DNA from: Vibrio ponticus
GTDB taxonomy: Bacteria; Pseudomonadota; Gammaproteobacteria; Enterobacterales; Vibrionaceae
Assembly: GCF_009938225.1 (NCBI RefSeq)
Contig: NZ_AP019658.1
Span: 682,001-746,000, forward strand
Reading direction: 5' to 3'
Length of the DNA stretch: 64,000 nt
Shown here in pieces: positions 1 to 9,184 of the stretch (positions are counted from its first letter, which is position 1; each line of letters opens with the position of its first letter). Under the pieces are notes generated by a model, which was given only the letters and a program-made list of their open reading frames with translations, was not told the origin of the DNA and ran no database searches. The position numbers and the translations under genes are program-made.

Positions 1-1088
1 CCTTCAGCCAGTTTTTCTTTCACATCAGGAACGCCTGCCGCAGCCATGAGTGTTGGCAACCAATCTTGGTGTGCCATCATCTCATTGATCTTTGTACCTG
101 GTTCAATCACGCCCGGCCAACGAACTAATTGAGGAACGCGCATACCGCCTTCCCAAGTTGTGCCTTTTTCACCATGGAATGGAGTTGCGCCACCATCTGG
201 CCAAGACACTGTTTCAGCACCATTGTCGGTCGAGTAGATCACGATAGTATTATCAGCTACACCAAGCTCATCCAGTTTATCGAGCAATACGCCGACATGG
301 TCATCATGCTCTAACATACCGTCGGCATAGATGCTGACGCCAGACTGACCTTGGTATTTCTCTTGTAAACGAGTCCATACGTGCATACGCGTCGTGTTAT
401 GCCAGATAAAGAAAGGCTTGTCGTCTTTAACCGCTTTTTCCATAAAGGCGAGTGAGGATTCTAAGAACTCCTCATCAGCGGTTTCCATGCGTTTGCGCGT
501 CATTGGACCGGTATCTTCGATTTTGCCATCCGCATAGGACTTGATAACACCGCGCGGGCCGTATTTCTGACGAAACTCAGGATCTTTTGGATAGTAGTAA
601 GTTTCAGGTTCTTCCTCGGCGTTCAAGTGATAAAGGTTGCCAAAGAATTCATCAAAACCGTGGTTGGTCGGTAAGTGTTGATCTTGGTCGCCTAAGTGGT
701 TTTTACCGAACTGCGCCGTTACGTAGCCTTGGTCTTTAAGCAAATCGGCAATGGTGGGTGCCCAATCCGGTATCCCGTGGGTTGATCCCGGCATGCCAAT
801 CGTCAGCAAACCAGTACGAAATGGCTCTTGACCTGTGATAAAGGACGCACGTCCTGCCGTACACGATTGCTGACCATAGTGGTCAGTAAATAGTGCGCCT
901 TCATTGGCGATGCGGTCGATATTCGGGGTTTCGTATCCCATCATGCCTTGGTTATAAGCACTGATATTCCAGTAACCGACATCGTCGCCAAAAATAGCGA
1001 GGATATTGGGTTTGTCGGCAGCAACAGCGACGGATGATGTGGCAAGCACACCAACGCCAACAGCCAGTTTGGTTAATTGATTAGCCAT
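1..1088 (-). CDS. Exported sulfatase (arylsulfatase family), 3' end outside window
   Basis: Seen: a reading frame open from the ATG at 1088 to the window edge (362 codons, C-terminus missing). It has a signal peptide ending near VAVAA-DKP, the metal-binding GDD motif (residues about 34-36) and the sulfatase signature C-T-A-G-R starting at Cys76, where the Cys would be converted to formylglycine. A GGAG lies 6 bases before the ATG. It is strikingly similar to the divergent sulfatase at 1487, including identical stretches such as LPTNHGFDEFFGNLYHLNAE and GVIKSYADGKIEDTG. Known: type I sulfatases hydrolyse sulfate esters after Cys/Ser maturation, and an Ala at position 3 of the motif is accepted by anaerobic (radical SAM) maturases. 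Inferred: periplasmic hydrolysis of a sulfated organic compound, substrate unknown. Confidence 0.93.
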   Translation of the reverse strand, partial: MANQLTKLAVGVGVLATSSVAVAADKPNILAIFGDDVGYWNISAYNQGMMGYETPNIDRIANEGALFTDHYGQQSCTAGRASFITGQEPFRTGLLTIGMPGSTHGIPDWAPTIADLLKDQGYVTAQFGKNHLGDQDQHLPTNHGFDEFFGNLYHLNAEEEPETYYYPKDPEFRQKYGPRGVIKSYADGKIEDTGPMTRKRMETADEEFLESSLAFMEKAVKDDKPFFIWHNTTRMHVWTRLQEKYQGQSGVSIYADGMLEHDDHVGVLLDKLDELGVADNTIVIYSTDNGAETVSWPDGGATPFHGEKGTTWEGGMRVPQLVRWPGVIEPGTKINEMMAHQDWLPTLMAAAGVPDVKEKLAE

Positions 1089-1486
1089 AAAAGCTCCAAA
1101 GTTAGTTAACAGTCTGGTTTGATGGACAAATTTATTGTGCAATTAACTTAACGAACCTGAAGCTAAGTGTCGCTTTATAGTCAATATAACCCTTAGTTAT
1201 GTTGATAACGTATCGCCATGATTTTTCAACAATAGTTATCTTTACTCTCGGTTAATTAATCGATTTATGAGAGTGATGCGTATCACATTTTGTCGGGTGC
1301 TTAATGGCTAATAACCCGATGTTTTGTAGGCAAAACGATAGTCGTGAAAATATGGCTAACAATTCGCATTCGCTTAGTTTGTGAACTATATGTTTGTCTG
1401 CAGGATGCATAAGTTCTCATATCGGTTTAGACGGGCAAGAGTTAAGTAAGTGTCCATATTGATCGGTATCACAACAAGAGGTTTCT
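1089..1486. promoter_or_regulatory. Divergent promoter region between two sulfatase genes
   Basis: This 398-base AT-rich stretch without an open gene separates the starts of two divergently transcribed sulfatases, so it must hold both promoters. A strong CRP-like palindrome sits near its middle (1272-1287). I could not assign -35/-10 boxes with confidence. Confidence 0.7.
1272..1287. promoter_or_regulatory. Predicted cAMP-CRP binding site
   Basis: AGTGATGCGTATCACA contains the exact CRP core GTGA-N6-TCAC, with a further A on the right as in the consensus TGTGA-N6-TCACA. It lies about 185 bases from the start of the leftward sulfatase and 200 bases from the rightward one, so it could serve both. 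Carbon-catabolite control of sulfatases fits a scavenging role. Inference from motif only. Confidence 0.65.
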
Positions 1487-3034
1487 ATGAAAGCGAATCA
1501 TGGTGCTAAGCGCCGATTAGCGATTCTTGCAGCGGCTCTGATGGGCTTTGCAAGTAGCAGTATCGCAGCAGAAAAACCAAACATTTTAGTCATATGGGGT
1601 GACGACATTGGCCAATCAAACGTGAGTGCATACACTTTTGGTTTGATGGGATACCAAACGCCAAACATCGACTCTATCGCCAAAGAAGGCATGATGTTTA
1701 CCGACTATTACGGTGAACAATCTTGTACAGCCGGGCGTTCTACTTTTATCACTGGTCAAACCGTACTTCGCACTGGCTTGAGTAAAGTCGGTTTGCCGGG
1801 AGCAGATCTCGGCTTGAAAGAAGAAGACGTCACCATTGCTGAACTTCTCAAACCAATGGGCTACATGACAGGGCAATTTGGTAAGAATCACCTCGGTGAT
1901 AAAGACGAACACTTACCGACTAACCACGGATTCGACGAATTTTTTGGCAACCTTTATCATTTGAACGCTGAGGAAGAACCTGAAAATGTCGACTACCCAA
2001 GCGACCCAGAGTTTCGTAAGAAGTTTGGTCCGCGTGGCGTGATCAAGTCTTATGCGGACGGTAAAATTGAAGATACCGGCCCGCTCACCCGCAAGCGTAT
2101 GGAAACGGTTGATGCAGAGACACTCGATGCGGCGCTCGATTTTATGGATCGCGCAGTCAAAGCAGACAAGCCATTTTTCGTTTGGTGGAACTCCACTCGC
2201 ATGCATTTCCGCACTCACGTGAAGGAAGAAAATCTCGGCAAAACCGGGATCAGTTTTTATGCCGATGCCATGGTTGAGCATGATAATCACGTTGGACAGC
2301 TGCTGAAAAAAGTGGATGATTTAGGCATTAAAGACAACACGATTGTGTTCTACTCAACCGATAATGGTCCACATATGAACACCTGGCCAGATGCTGGCTT
2401 AACGCCTTTCCGTGGCGAGAAAAACACCAACTGGGAAGGGGCATATCGTGTGCCAGCGATGGTACGTTGGCCAGGCAAAATCGAGGCCGGTACGGTTTCC
2501 AATGAAATCATGCACCATCTGGATTGGATGCCGACTTTCGTTGCAGCCGCGGGCGACGCTGATGTGAAAGAGAAACTATTGGAAGGTTTCCAAGTAGGTG
2601 ATACTAACTACAAACTTCATCTTGATGGTTATAACTTCTTGCCTTATCTAACGGGTGAGACGGAAGCCGCACCACGTGAGGAGATTTTCTACTTCTCTGA
2701 TGATGGTGATCTCACAGCGCTTCGTTACAACAATTGGAAAATTGTCTTTATGGAGCAGCGTGCAGAGGGAACCTTGCGCATTTGGGCAGAACCGTTTACT
2801 GAACTGCGTTTACCGAAAATCTTTAACTTACGTATGGACCCATACGAAGTGGCAGATATTACCTCCAACACTTACTATGACTGGATGATTGACCGCGCCT
2901 ATATGTTGGTACCGGCGCAAGCCTACGTGGGCAAATTCTTAGAGACATTCCAAGAGTACCCACCAAGGCAAAAACCCGCCAGTTTCTCTCTCGAGCAAGT
3001 GATGGAGAAGCTGCAAGAAAATCCAAACAAGTAA
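1487..3034 (+). CDS. Exported sulfatase (arylsulfatase family)
   Basis: A 515-residue type I sulfatase. Seen: an N-terminal signal peptide (KRR followed by a hydrophobic stretch, cleavage near SIAA-EKP), GDD metal ligands at residues 38-40, the modification signature C80-T-A-G-R, and the downstream motifs GKNHLG and STDNG typical of the family. Length is normal for an arylsulfatase, so the gene looks intact. AAGAGG just upstream acts as ribosome-binding site. It is a paralogue of the divergent gene at 1-1088. The CxAxR form is used by radical-SAM maturases rather than preferred by oxygen-dependent FGE, and such a maturase is encoded at 16130. A rho-independent terminator follows at 3050, so it is probably transcribed alone. 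Natural substrate unknown. Confidence 0.95.
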   Translation: MKANHGAKRRLAILAAALMGFASSSIAAEKPNILVIWGDDIGQSNVSAYTFGLMGYQTPNIDSIAKEGMMFTDYYGEQSCTAGRSTFITGQTVLRTGLSKVGLPGADLGLKEEDVTIAELLKPMGYMTGQFGKNHLGDKDEHLPTNHGFDEFFGNLYHLNAEEEPENVDYPSDPEFRKKFGPRGVIKSYADGKIEDTGPLTRKRMETVDAETLDAALDFMDRAVKADKPFFVWWNSTRMHFRTHVKEENLGKTGISFYADAMVEHDNHVGQLLKKVDDLGIKDNTIVFYSTDNGPHMNTWPDAGLTPFRGEKNTNWEGAYRVPAMVRWPGKIEAGTVSNEIMHHLDWMPTFVAAAGDADVKEKLLEGFQVGDTNYKLHLDGYNFLPYLTGETEAAPREEIFYFSDDGDLTALRYNNWKIVFMEQRAEGTLRIWAEPFTELRLPKIFNLRMDPYEVADITSNTYYDWMIDRAYMLVPAQAYVGKFLETFQEYPPRQKPASFSLEQVMEKLQENPNK

Positions 3035-3049
3035 TCGGAAACTGACTCA

Positions 3050-3070
3050 GGGCTCTACGGAGCCCTTTTT
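3050..3070 (+). terminator. Rho-independent terminator after sulfatase
   Basis: Perfect 6-bp stem GGGCTC / GAGCCC with a TACG loop, followed by TTTTT, starting 15 bases after the sulfatase stop codon. Confidence 0.9.
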
Positions 3071-3145
3071 GCTAATTGTTTGTATAAAAAGGCAAAGCTG
3101 CCTATCTTTTTACATACAGCATCGATAAAAATAACAAGGAATGTT

Positions 3146-5434
3146 ATGCAATGGACGTTGGCAGTCAGATGGATAGGTTTACTTTTTTGGCTACTCGCTA
3201 CCGGGCTTGCAAATGCTGAGAGCGTGAATGCTCAGCCACAAGCTAATCAATATGTTGGATCTGAAGTGTGTCGTGATTGTCATCAAGAGCAAGCAGAGGC
3301 TTGGCAAGGGTCACACCATGATATGGCGATGAAGCATGCAGACCCTCTATCGGTACGGGGCGATTTTGCTGACGCGACGGTTAAGTTCAAAAACCAAGAC
3401 AACCGCTTTTTCATGCGCGGTGACGAGTATTGGGTCAATATTCAAGGTCCTGATGGTCAATATCGTGATTATCAAATTCTCTATACCTTCGGTTGGGAGC
3501 CGCTGCAGCAATACATGGTCCAGTTTGAGGATGGGCGAGTGCAAGTGATACCGTTTGCATGGGACACTAGAGAGAAACAAAAAGGCGGGCAGCGATGGTT
3601 TCATCTATATCCCGAGACCACGCCGACAGATGAGTTTTATTGGACCAACAGCGGGCAGAACTGGAATTTTATGTGCGCAGATTGTCACTCGACCAATTTA
3701 TCAAAGAATTATGATGCTACGACCAATACGTACAATACCCGGTGGTCTGAGATCAACGTCGGGTGCGAAGCCTGCCATGGGGCAGCAAGTCAGCATGTTG
3801 AGCGGGTAAAAAACGCACAATTAGCTGACAAAAAACAAGCGCACGTCGGTTTAACCCGCGATCTTGCTCAAGCGGTGAATGAGTGGGTATTTAAACAAGG
3901 CAGCACAACCATGCAGCCCAAAGCGATTCATCCAACTGATCAACTGCAGACTTGCGCTCAATGTCATAGCCGACGAACACAACTTAATGAAACAGCAGAT
4001 CATGTTAAAGGTTCATTTCTTGATAAGTACCGTTTGAGCCTTATCACGCCAGAGCTTTATCATCATGATGGTCAAATTTATGATGAAAACTATGTCTATG
4101 GTTCATTTTTACAATCGGCAATGGCAGAAAAAGGCGTAACTTGTACCAACTGTCATGATCCTCACAGTGCAAAACTCAAAGTGGCTGAAGAAGCCATTTG
4201 CAGCCAATGCCATTTAGCCAGCGAATATACCCCTGAGAAACATACTTTCCACCAGCCTGACACTGAAGCGTCGCAATGTACGACCTGTCATATGCCGAAA
4301 ACCACTTATATGCAGGTGGATCCAAGGCGTGACCACAGCTGGCATGTGCCACGCGCCGACATAAGCCAGCATATTAACACCCCTAATGTGTGTACTTCCT
4401 GCCATGAGGATAAAACTGCGCAGTGGGCGGATAAGCAAGTAGCGAAATGGTTCCCTAATTCAAAATATCGTAATCAGCAGCACTTTTCGGTCGCGTTTTA
4501 TGCCGATTCGATTGGTCATAGTGGTGCGGCCGACGCGTTGGCTTATTCGGCGCAAGATTCATCCTTAAGCGACATCATTCGCGGCTCTGCGTTGGAGCGA
4601 ATGGGGGGCAATACTGGCAAGAATACTTTGGTCGCGCTTGCACGGGCGGTCAAACATGAGTCTGAGCTGATTCGCTTAGGTGCGATAGAAGGCAGTGCCG
4701 GTTATGAATTGAATGATCGATGGCAGATTTTGGTGTCATTACTAAGTGATCCAGTGTTATCGATTCGCGCTGAAACCGCAGCCGCTTTGGTTAGCCGTTA
4801 TAGCGAAATGAGTGATGCTCAAAGGATGCTAATTAATGATCCATTAAATGAATACCTCGAGATTCAGCGCTTTAATTCTGATCGCGGCTTTGGTTTGGTT
4901 AATTTAGCCAATGTTCAGCGTGACATGGGTGATTTAGCGGATGCGGAACAGCTTTACTTAAGCGCGATCGAAATCGAGCCCTATTTTGAAAACAGTTACG
5001 CCAATCTCGCCGATTTGTATCGCTCTCAAGGTAAGGAAGCGTCTGCATTAGCCGTTTTGCAACAAGGCATGCAGGCGCAGCCTAAGTCCAGCGCACTGCC
5101 CTATAGCATGGGGCTCGCCTTATTAAGGGCAGATCAAAGTGATCAAGCAGTGAATTACTTACGACAAGCGGCGCAAACCGCTGAGAGCAACGCACAATAT
5201 TGGTATGTCTATGGATTGGCATTGGAGCATCGAGATTTGTTGGCAGCAAGTAACGCGCTTTACCAAGCCTATCGCGTCGGTGGTAATCCACAACATCTTT
5301 ATGCGCAGTGCGAAGTGTTGGCAAGAAACCTAAGTGCCGGAAAGGTTAAAGCGCCATTTCAACAGTGTCTGGCTGAATTAAGCCAAGTCGCGCCGCCGCA
5401 AGTTATCGAGCAGCTGAAAAGCAAAATACGCTGA
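3146..5434 (+). CDS. Exported octahaem cytochrome c with HEAT and TPR repeats
   Basis: A 762-residue protein. The ATG at 3146 is chosen because AAGGA lies 5 bases upstream and it gives a clean signal peptide (MQWTLAVRWIGLLFWLL, cleavage near LANA-ES); a longer frame back to a TTG at 3080 has no such support. Seen: eight CxxCH haem-binding motifs beginning at about residues 42, 177, 207, 270, 333, 352, 378 and 416, including clustered ones of the doubled-CxxCH/cytochrome c554 kind. A HEAT-like segment (about 460-560) and TPR repeats (about 600-740) follow. Inferred: a periplasmic multihaem electron carrier or reductase with a protein-interaction tail. Redox partner and substrate are not evident. 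The HEAT/TPR tail has a haem-less paralogue at 17477. Lies between a sulfatase and the moxR-bat operon. Confidence 0.9.
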   Translation: MQWTLAVRWIGLLFWLLATGLANAESVNAQPQANQYVGSEVCRDCHQEQAEAWQGSHHDMAMKHADPLSVRGDFADATVKFKNQDNRFFMRGDEYWVNIQGPDGQYRDYQILYTFGWEPLQQYMVQFEDGRVQVIPFAWDTREKQKGGQRWFHLYPETTPTDEFYWTNSGQNWNFMCADCHSTNLSKNYDATTNTYNTRWSEINVGCEACHGAASQHVERVKNAQLADKKQAHVGLTRDLAQAVNEWVFKQGSTTMQPKAIHPTDQLQTCAQCHSRRTQLNETADHVKGSFLDKYRLSLITPELYHHDGQIYDENYVYGSFLQSAMAEKGVTCTNCHDPHSAKLKVAEEAICSQCHLASEYTPEKHTFHQPDTEASQCTTCHMPKTTYMQVDPRRDHSWHVPRADISQHINTPNVCTSCHEDKTAQWADKQVAKWFPNSKYRNQQHFSVAFYADSIGHSGAADALAYSAQDSSLSDIIRGSALERMGGNTGKNTLVALARAVKHESELIRLGAIEGSAGYELNDRWQILVSLLSDPVLSIRAETAAALVSRYSEMSDAQRMLINDPLNEYLEIQRFNSDRGFGLVNLANVQRDMGDLADAEQLYLSAIEIEPYFENSYANLADLYRSQGKEASALAVLQQGMQAQPKSSALPYSMGLALLRADQSDQAVNYLRQAAQTAESNAQYWYVYGLALEHRDLLAASNALYQAYRVGGNPQHLYAQCEVLARNLSAGKVKAPFQQCLAELSQVAPPQVIEQLKSKIR

Positions 5435-5527
5435 CGCCTGAGTAAGTAAAGCTATAGGCGGTATAACTAATAGTTATTGGGGAAGTCAGTAGTATTTCAA
5501 AGTAAATCAACCTACTGAGGGCAGAAT

Positions 5528-6511
5528 ATGAACACTGCACAGCAAGCCATTAACCAACTTATTGCACAAACAGAGCAGAGTGTCATCGGTCAAAGTCATG
5601 TGGTGCAAGCTTTGGTGATCGGGCTGTTAACCAACGGGCATATTCTGCTAGAAGGCTTACCGGGTACGGCGAAAACACGTTCGGTAAAGTCATTGGCAAA
5701 TTTACTCAACACCAGTTTCGGTCGTATTCAGTTTACGCCCGATTTGCTGCCTTCTGATGTCACTGGTACAGAGGTGTATCAGGAAGTTGAGGGCAAGCCA
5801 CAATTGCATTTTCAGCCGGGTCCTATTTTCAACAGTATTGTATTGGCAGATGAAGTAAACCGCGCGCCAGCCAAAGTTCAAGCCGCTTTGCTTGAGGCGA
5901 TGGCAGAAGGCACGATTACGGTTGGCGATAAAACCCATCAACTGCCCGATCTCTTCATGGTGCTTGCGACGCAAAACCCCGTAGAGCAAGAGGGGACTTA
6001 TCCACTGCCTGAAGCACAGATGGATCGTTTTATTATGAAAGTGACGGTGGACTATCCGCACGACGAAGCTGAGCGCGATATTATTCGTTTAGTACGCAGT
6101 GAGGAGTTAGGCGCGCTAAGCGAAGCTAGCCAAGCAGAGAGACAATTTATTGAGCCGGAACTGGTGCTTGAAGCGAGGCGACAACTCCCGCATATCAGCG
6201 TCTCTGACTTGGTCGAAAAATACATCGTGGCGTTAGTCATGGCGACGCGACAACCTGAGCGATACCCAGAGAGTCAGTTACATGCATGGATAGAAATTGG
6301 CGCCAGCCCACGCGCTTCTATCGCGTTGGATAAATGTTCTCGCGCTTATGCTTGGCTACAAGGACGTGACCACGTTACGCCTGATGATGTAAGAGCGATG
6401 GTGCCTTTTGTCTTGGGGCATCGCTTTTCGCTCTCTTATGATGCGCTTGCCGATGGTGTGAATCATCTTGGTGTCGTCAATGAGTTACTTGATCATGTAG
6501 AAATCGCATAA
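5528..6511 (+). CDS. moxR: MoxR-family AAA+ ATPase
   Basis: A 327-residue AAA+ ATPase of the MoxR class. Seen: Walker A GLPGTAKT near residue 44, Walker B with SIVLADEVNRAP, sensor-1 region LATQNPVEQEGTYPLPEAQ, and the C-terminal lid domain. TGAGGGCAG precedes the start. Known: MoxR proteins act as chaperone-like ATPases with von Willebrand factor A (VWA) proteins encoded beside them, helping to assemble or activate other proteins, often metalloenzymes or envelope complexes. It is the first gene of a six-gene operon with two VWA genes, so the assignment as Bat-operon MoxR is firm, but its client is unknown. The upstream octahaem cytochrome is one possible client (inference only). Confidence 0.95.
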   Translation: MNTAQQAINQLIAQTEQSVIGQSHVVQALVIGLLTNGHILLEGLPGTAKTRSVKSLANLLNTSFGRIQFTPDLLPSDVTGTEVYQEVEGKPQLHFQPGPIFNSIVLADEVNRAPAKVQAALLEAMAEGTITVGDKTHQLPDLFMVLATQNPVEQEGTYPLPEAQMDRFIMKVTVDYPHDEAERDIIRLVRSEELGALSEASQAERQFIEPELVLEARRQLPHISVSDLVEKYIVALVMATRQPERYPESQLHAWIEIGASPRASIALDKCSRAYAWLQGRDHVTPDDVRAMVPFVLGHRFSLSYDALADGVNHLGVVNELLDHVEIA

Positions 6512-6522
6512 GTGGAGGCGCT

Positions 6523-7485
6523 ATGGCAAAGCCAACACTGGTTCCTCAATCTCAACAACTCGACTCGAGGCTTTATTGTGACTATGCGCGCTTGGTGAGG
6601 TTACAAGCGCAAGCTGAGTCGTTTTCACTCCTACCGCATTTAAAAGCTGGCAGTGTTTTATCTGGTCGACACAACTCGCTTTTTCGTGGGCGTGGTCTGA
6701 ATTTTGAAGAGTTACGCCATTATCAACTGGGTGATGATATTCGTAATCTAGACTGGAAGGTGACACTGCGCACGGGTAAACCGCATGTGCGCAGCTATAC
6801 CGAAGAAAAAGATCGCAATGTCATCATATGTATTGATCAACGCAGCGCGATGTTCTTTGCCTCTGACAAGGTAATGAAATCGGTAGTGGCGGCGGAGAGT
6901 GCCGCTGTGTGTGCTTGGCGAGTACTCAAAGATGGCGACCGCGTAGGTTTTGTTGTTGCGACGCCACAGCGCATATTGCATAGCAAACCACAACGCTCAC
7001 AACACCATTTACTTGCACAGTTAAAGCAGTTAGCGCAGTTTAACCAAGCGTTAAATGTTAACTCTCGAGACAGTGAACAGGTCAGTTTTAAGTCTTGGAT
7101 AGAGTTAATTAAACGCATGCGTCCCAAGCAATCAACGTTGATCTTCATTAGCGACTGGCGAGATTGCCAAGCCAAGGATTTAGATCAGCTCAAGCAATTG
7201 CAGCAACATAATGATGTGTTGGCGATAACGGTCAATGATGCGTTTGAACACTCTTTGCCGCAGCATTTGGCTAACGCCAACTGGGTAGTGGGTGATGGTC
7301 AATATCAGCTGAATCTAGATACACACAGCAAAGTCGACCTCGCGAGTAATGAGTTGCGGCAGCAAAGCCAAATGCAACGTCATGCGCTGGTGAAGTTAAT
7401 GGCAATGAAGCATTTGCCACATATCGAGTTGGATACCGCAGGGCAACATATTAGTCAGCTGCAAAAAATGGTTGGGGGGCGTTAA
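6523..7485 (+). CDS. DUF58 domain protein of MoxR/Bat operon
   Basis: A 320-residue DUF58 protein. Seen: the family signature region GRGLNFEELRHYQLGDDIRN followed by DWKVTLRTGKPHVRSYTEEKDR, and a degenerate VWA-like half with IICIDQRSAM. A strong GGAGG lies 6 bases before the ATG, and its stop codon overlaps the next start (TAATG). Known: DUF58 genes almost always sit next to moxR and encode a VWA-like partner. No signal peptide or membrane helix is visible, so it is probably cytoplasmic. The biochemical role is undefined in the family. Confidence 0.93.
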   Translation: MAKPTLVPQSQQLDSRLYCDYARLVRLQAQAESFSLLPHLKAGSVLSGRHNSLFRGRGLNFEELRHYQLGDDIRNLDWKVTLRTGKPHVRSYTEEKDRNVIICIDQRSAMFFASDKVMKSVVAAESAAVCAWRVLKDGDRVGFVVATPQRILHSKPQRSQHHLLAQLKQLAQFNQALNVNSRDSEQVSFKSWIELIKRMRPKQSTLIFISDWRDCQAKDLDQLKQLQQHNDVLAITVNDAFEHSLPQHLANANWVVGDGQYQLNLDTHSKVDLASNELRQQSQMQRHALVKLMAMKHLPHIELDTAGQHISQLQKMVGGR

Positions 7486-8054
7486 TGTCAGTCGAACATA
7501 CACCGCCAAGCACTTATATATTGCGTGAACTGCATGATGTGGGGGTACCTGAGAGCATCAGTTGGATGCCGCAGACCATCGGATGGCAACTGCTAGCGCT
7601 GCTGGTGTTATTACTATTGCTTATGTTGTTGGTAAAGCGCGCACGCCATTGGTGGTTAAATCGATATCGCAGCGAAGCCATCAATGCGCTCGAGCAGCTA
7701 GATATTAACCACGCCATACAACCTTATCAGGTGTTTTCTATTCTCAAGATTGTGCTAGTGCATCTCAATGCGCGCCACCGTTCACTTCATGATATCGCTT
7801 TTTTACAGGTGCTTGATGACTTGATGCCAAGTGAACGGGACTTTTCCGCTAGTTTCCCTGCTAACTGGTTAGCGAGCCTAAATGATCCCAATAGCAATTT
7901 GGATGCAGCCGAGAGGGAGATCTTAGTTACGCAAGCCAAACGCTGGGTTTTACAGCACAGCAACGCTGATTTAATTCCTCAATCTAATTGGACGAGTTTG
8001 CTGCAGAGAGTCGGGTTAAAAAGCCGTTTTGAAAAGTCAGGGGATAAGAAATGA
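7485..8054 (+). CDS. DUF4381 single-pass membrane protein of Bat operon
   Basis: A 189-residue protein with the DUF4381 layout: a short N-terminal periplasmic segment containing LRELHDVGVPESISWMPQTIGW, one strongly hydrophobic helix (about residues 36-54, rich in Leu), and a basic helical cytoplasmic part. It starts inside the stop codon of the DUF58 gene and its own stop overlaps the batA start (ATGA), so translation is coupled. Known in bat/aerotolerance operons between DUF58 and batA. Likely a membrane anchor or adaptor for the VWA complex. No catalytic residues seen. Confidence 0.88.
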   Translation: MSVEHTPPSTYILRELHDVGVPESISWMPQTIGWQLLALLVLLLLLMLLVKRARHWWLNRYRSEAINALEQLDINHAIQPYQVFSILKIVLVHLNARHRSLHDIAFLQVLDDLMPSERDFSASFPANWLASLNDPNSNLDAAEREILVTQAKRWVLQHSNADLIPQSNWTSLLQRVGLKSRFEKSGDKK

Positions 8055-9184
8055 GCATGAATAGCGTTTTATCATCTATCCACTGGAGCAGCGTTGAATT
8101 GGCACATCCGATGTGGCTAGTTATTTTACCTTTACCACTGGTTGTTTATTGGCTTGTTCCTGCTTATCGCACGAAACAGACGGCGATAAAAGTGCCGTTT
8201 TTTGGTCAACTTGTCGCAGCCATAGGTGAGTCGCCAACTCATGGTGCAAGTCAACTAAGTCCAAGTTGGTGGCAGCGTGCAACCTTAGTGGTTTCATGGC
8301 TTTTGGTGGTGTTGGCGCTCGCAAAACCTACTGTATTGGGTGAGCCACAAGTGCGTGAAAGTTTAGGTCGTGATGTGATGGTGTTGGTCGACTTGTCTGG
8401 CTCTATGGCTGAGCAGGATTTTACCTCGAAAAACGGCGACAAAGTTTCTCGTTTAGAGGCGGCGAAAGAAGTGTTAGGCGAATTTGTCCAAACCCGTAAG
8501 GGGGACAGGTTAGGGCTTATTTTGTTTGGCGATGCTGCCTTTGTGCAAACGCCGTTTACTGCCGATCAGAAAGTCTGGCTGGAGCTCCTACAACAAACAG
8601 ATGTGGCGATGGCAGGGCAAAGTACGCATCTTGGTGACGCGATAGGTTTAGCCATAAAAGTATTTGAGCAAAGTAAGCAAAGCCGTAATGACGTTGGTGA
8701 TGTTAACTCACCGCAGCAAGTAGCAATAGTGCTAACCGATGGCAATGACACCGGGAGTTTTGTCGAGCCAATTGATGCGGCAAAAGTAGCCAAAGCGAAA
8801 GATGTGCGTATCCATGTGATAGCGATGGGCGATCCGCTCACGGTTGGCGAGGTGGCATTGGATACAGAAACGATGGATCGAATTGCAGAAGAATCTGGCG
8901 GCGAGTCTTTTCAAGCGCTGAACCGTGATGAGTTGGCACAGGCTTACCAAGCGATCGGTGAGCTTGAGCCTCAGTTATACGAAAGCACCACCTATCGCCC
9001 CAAACAGAGTTTACATCATTATCTGATCGCAATTGTGGTGGTGATCTATTTGGCGGCGTTTAGTTTGGCGACGCTGAAACGTCGGATGTTTGCCACGACT
9101 ATGAAAATAAGCACTCCGAAAACAAGCACCACGAAAGCGAGTACTCAGCCCACCAACCAATCACAAGGAGAACATGATGTTTGA
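8051..9184 (+). CDS. batA: BatA-type VWA membrane protein
   Basis: A 377-residue protein. Seen: an N-terminal membrane helix, a second helix near residues 75-95, a periplasmic VWA domain with an intact metal-ion-dependent adhesion site (D-L-S-G-S in VLVDLSGSM, the later conserved Thr/Gly region GQSTHLGDAIG, and VLTDGND), and a C-terminal membrane helix near residues 325-343 followed by a Thr/Lys/Ser-rich tail. Start is coupled to the previous gene (ATGA). A second ATG 6 bases on is also possible. Known as part of the Bacteroides aerotolerance (bat) type operon, which acts in the inner membrane with MoxR. The Thr/Ser-rich tail is probably a disordered cytoplasmic extension. Confidence 0.92.
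   Translation: MSMNSVLSSIHWSSVELAHPMWLVILPLPLVVYWLVPAYRTKQTAIKVPFFGQLVAAIGESPTHGASQLSPSWWQRATLVVSWLLVVLALAKPTVLGEPQVRESLGRDVMVLVDLSGSMAEQDFTSKNGDKVSRLEAAKEVLGEFVQTRKGDRLGLILFGDAAFVQTPFTADQKVWLELLQQTDVAMAGQSTHLGDAIGLAIKVFEQSKQSRNDVGDVNSPQQVAIVLTDGNDTGSFVEPIDAAKVAKAKDVRIHVIAMGDPLTVGEVALDTETMDRIAEESGGESFQALNRDELAQAYQAIGELEPQLYESTTYRPKQSLHHYLIAIVVVIYLAAFSLATLKRRMFATTMKISTPKTSTTKASTQPTNQSQGEHDV

Noticed and set aside
1458..1473. Second CRP-like sequence (ATTGATCGGTATCACA) just before the rightward sulfatase start
   Set aside because: The left half-site deviates and it lies 14 bases from the ATG, over the ribosome-binding region, so it is probably chance.
1913..2290. Antisense open frame of 125 codons inside the sulfatase gene
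   Set aside because: Shadow of the sulfatase coding frame; no start signal and no protein-family features.
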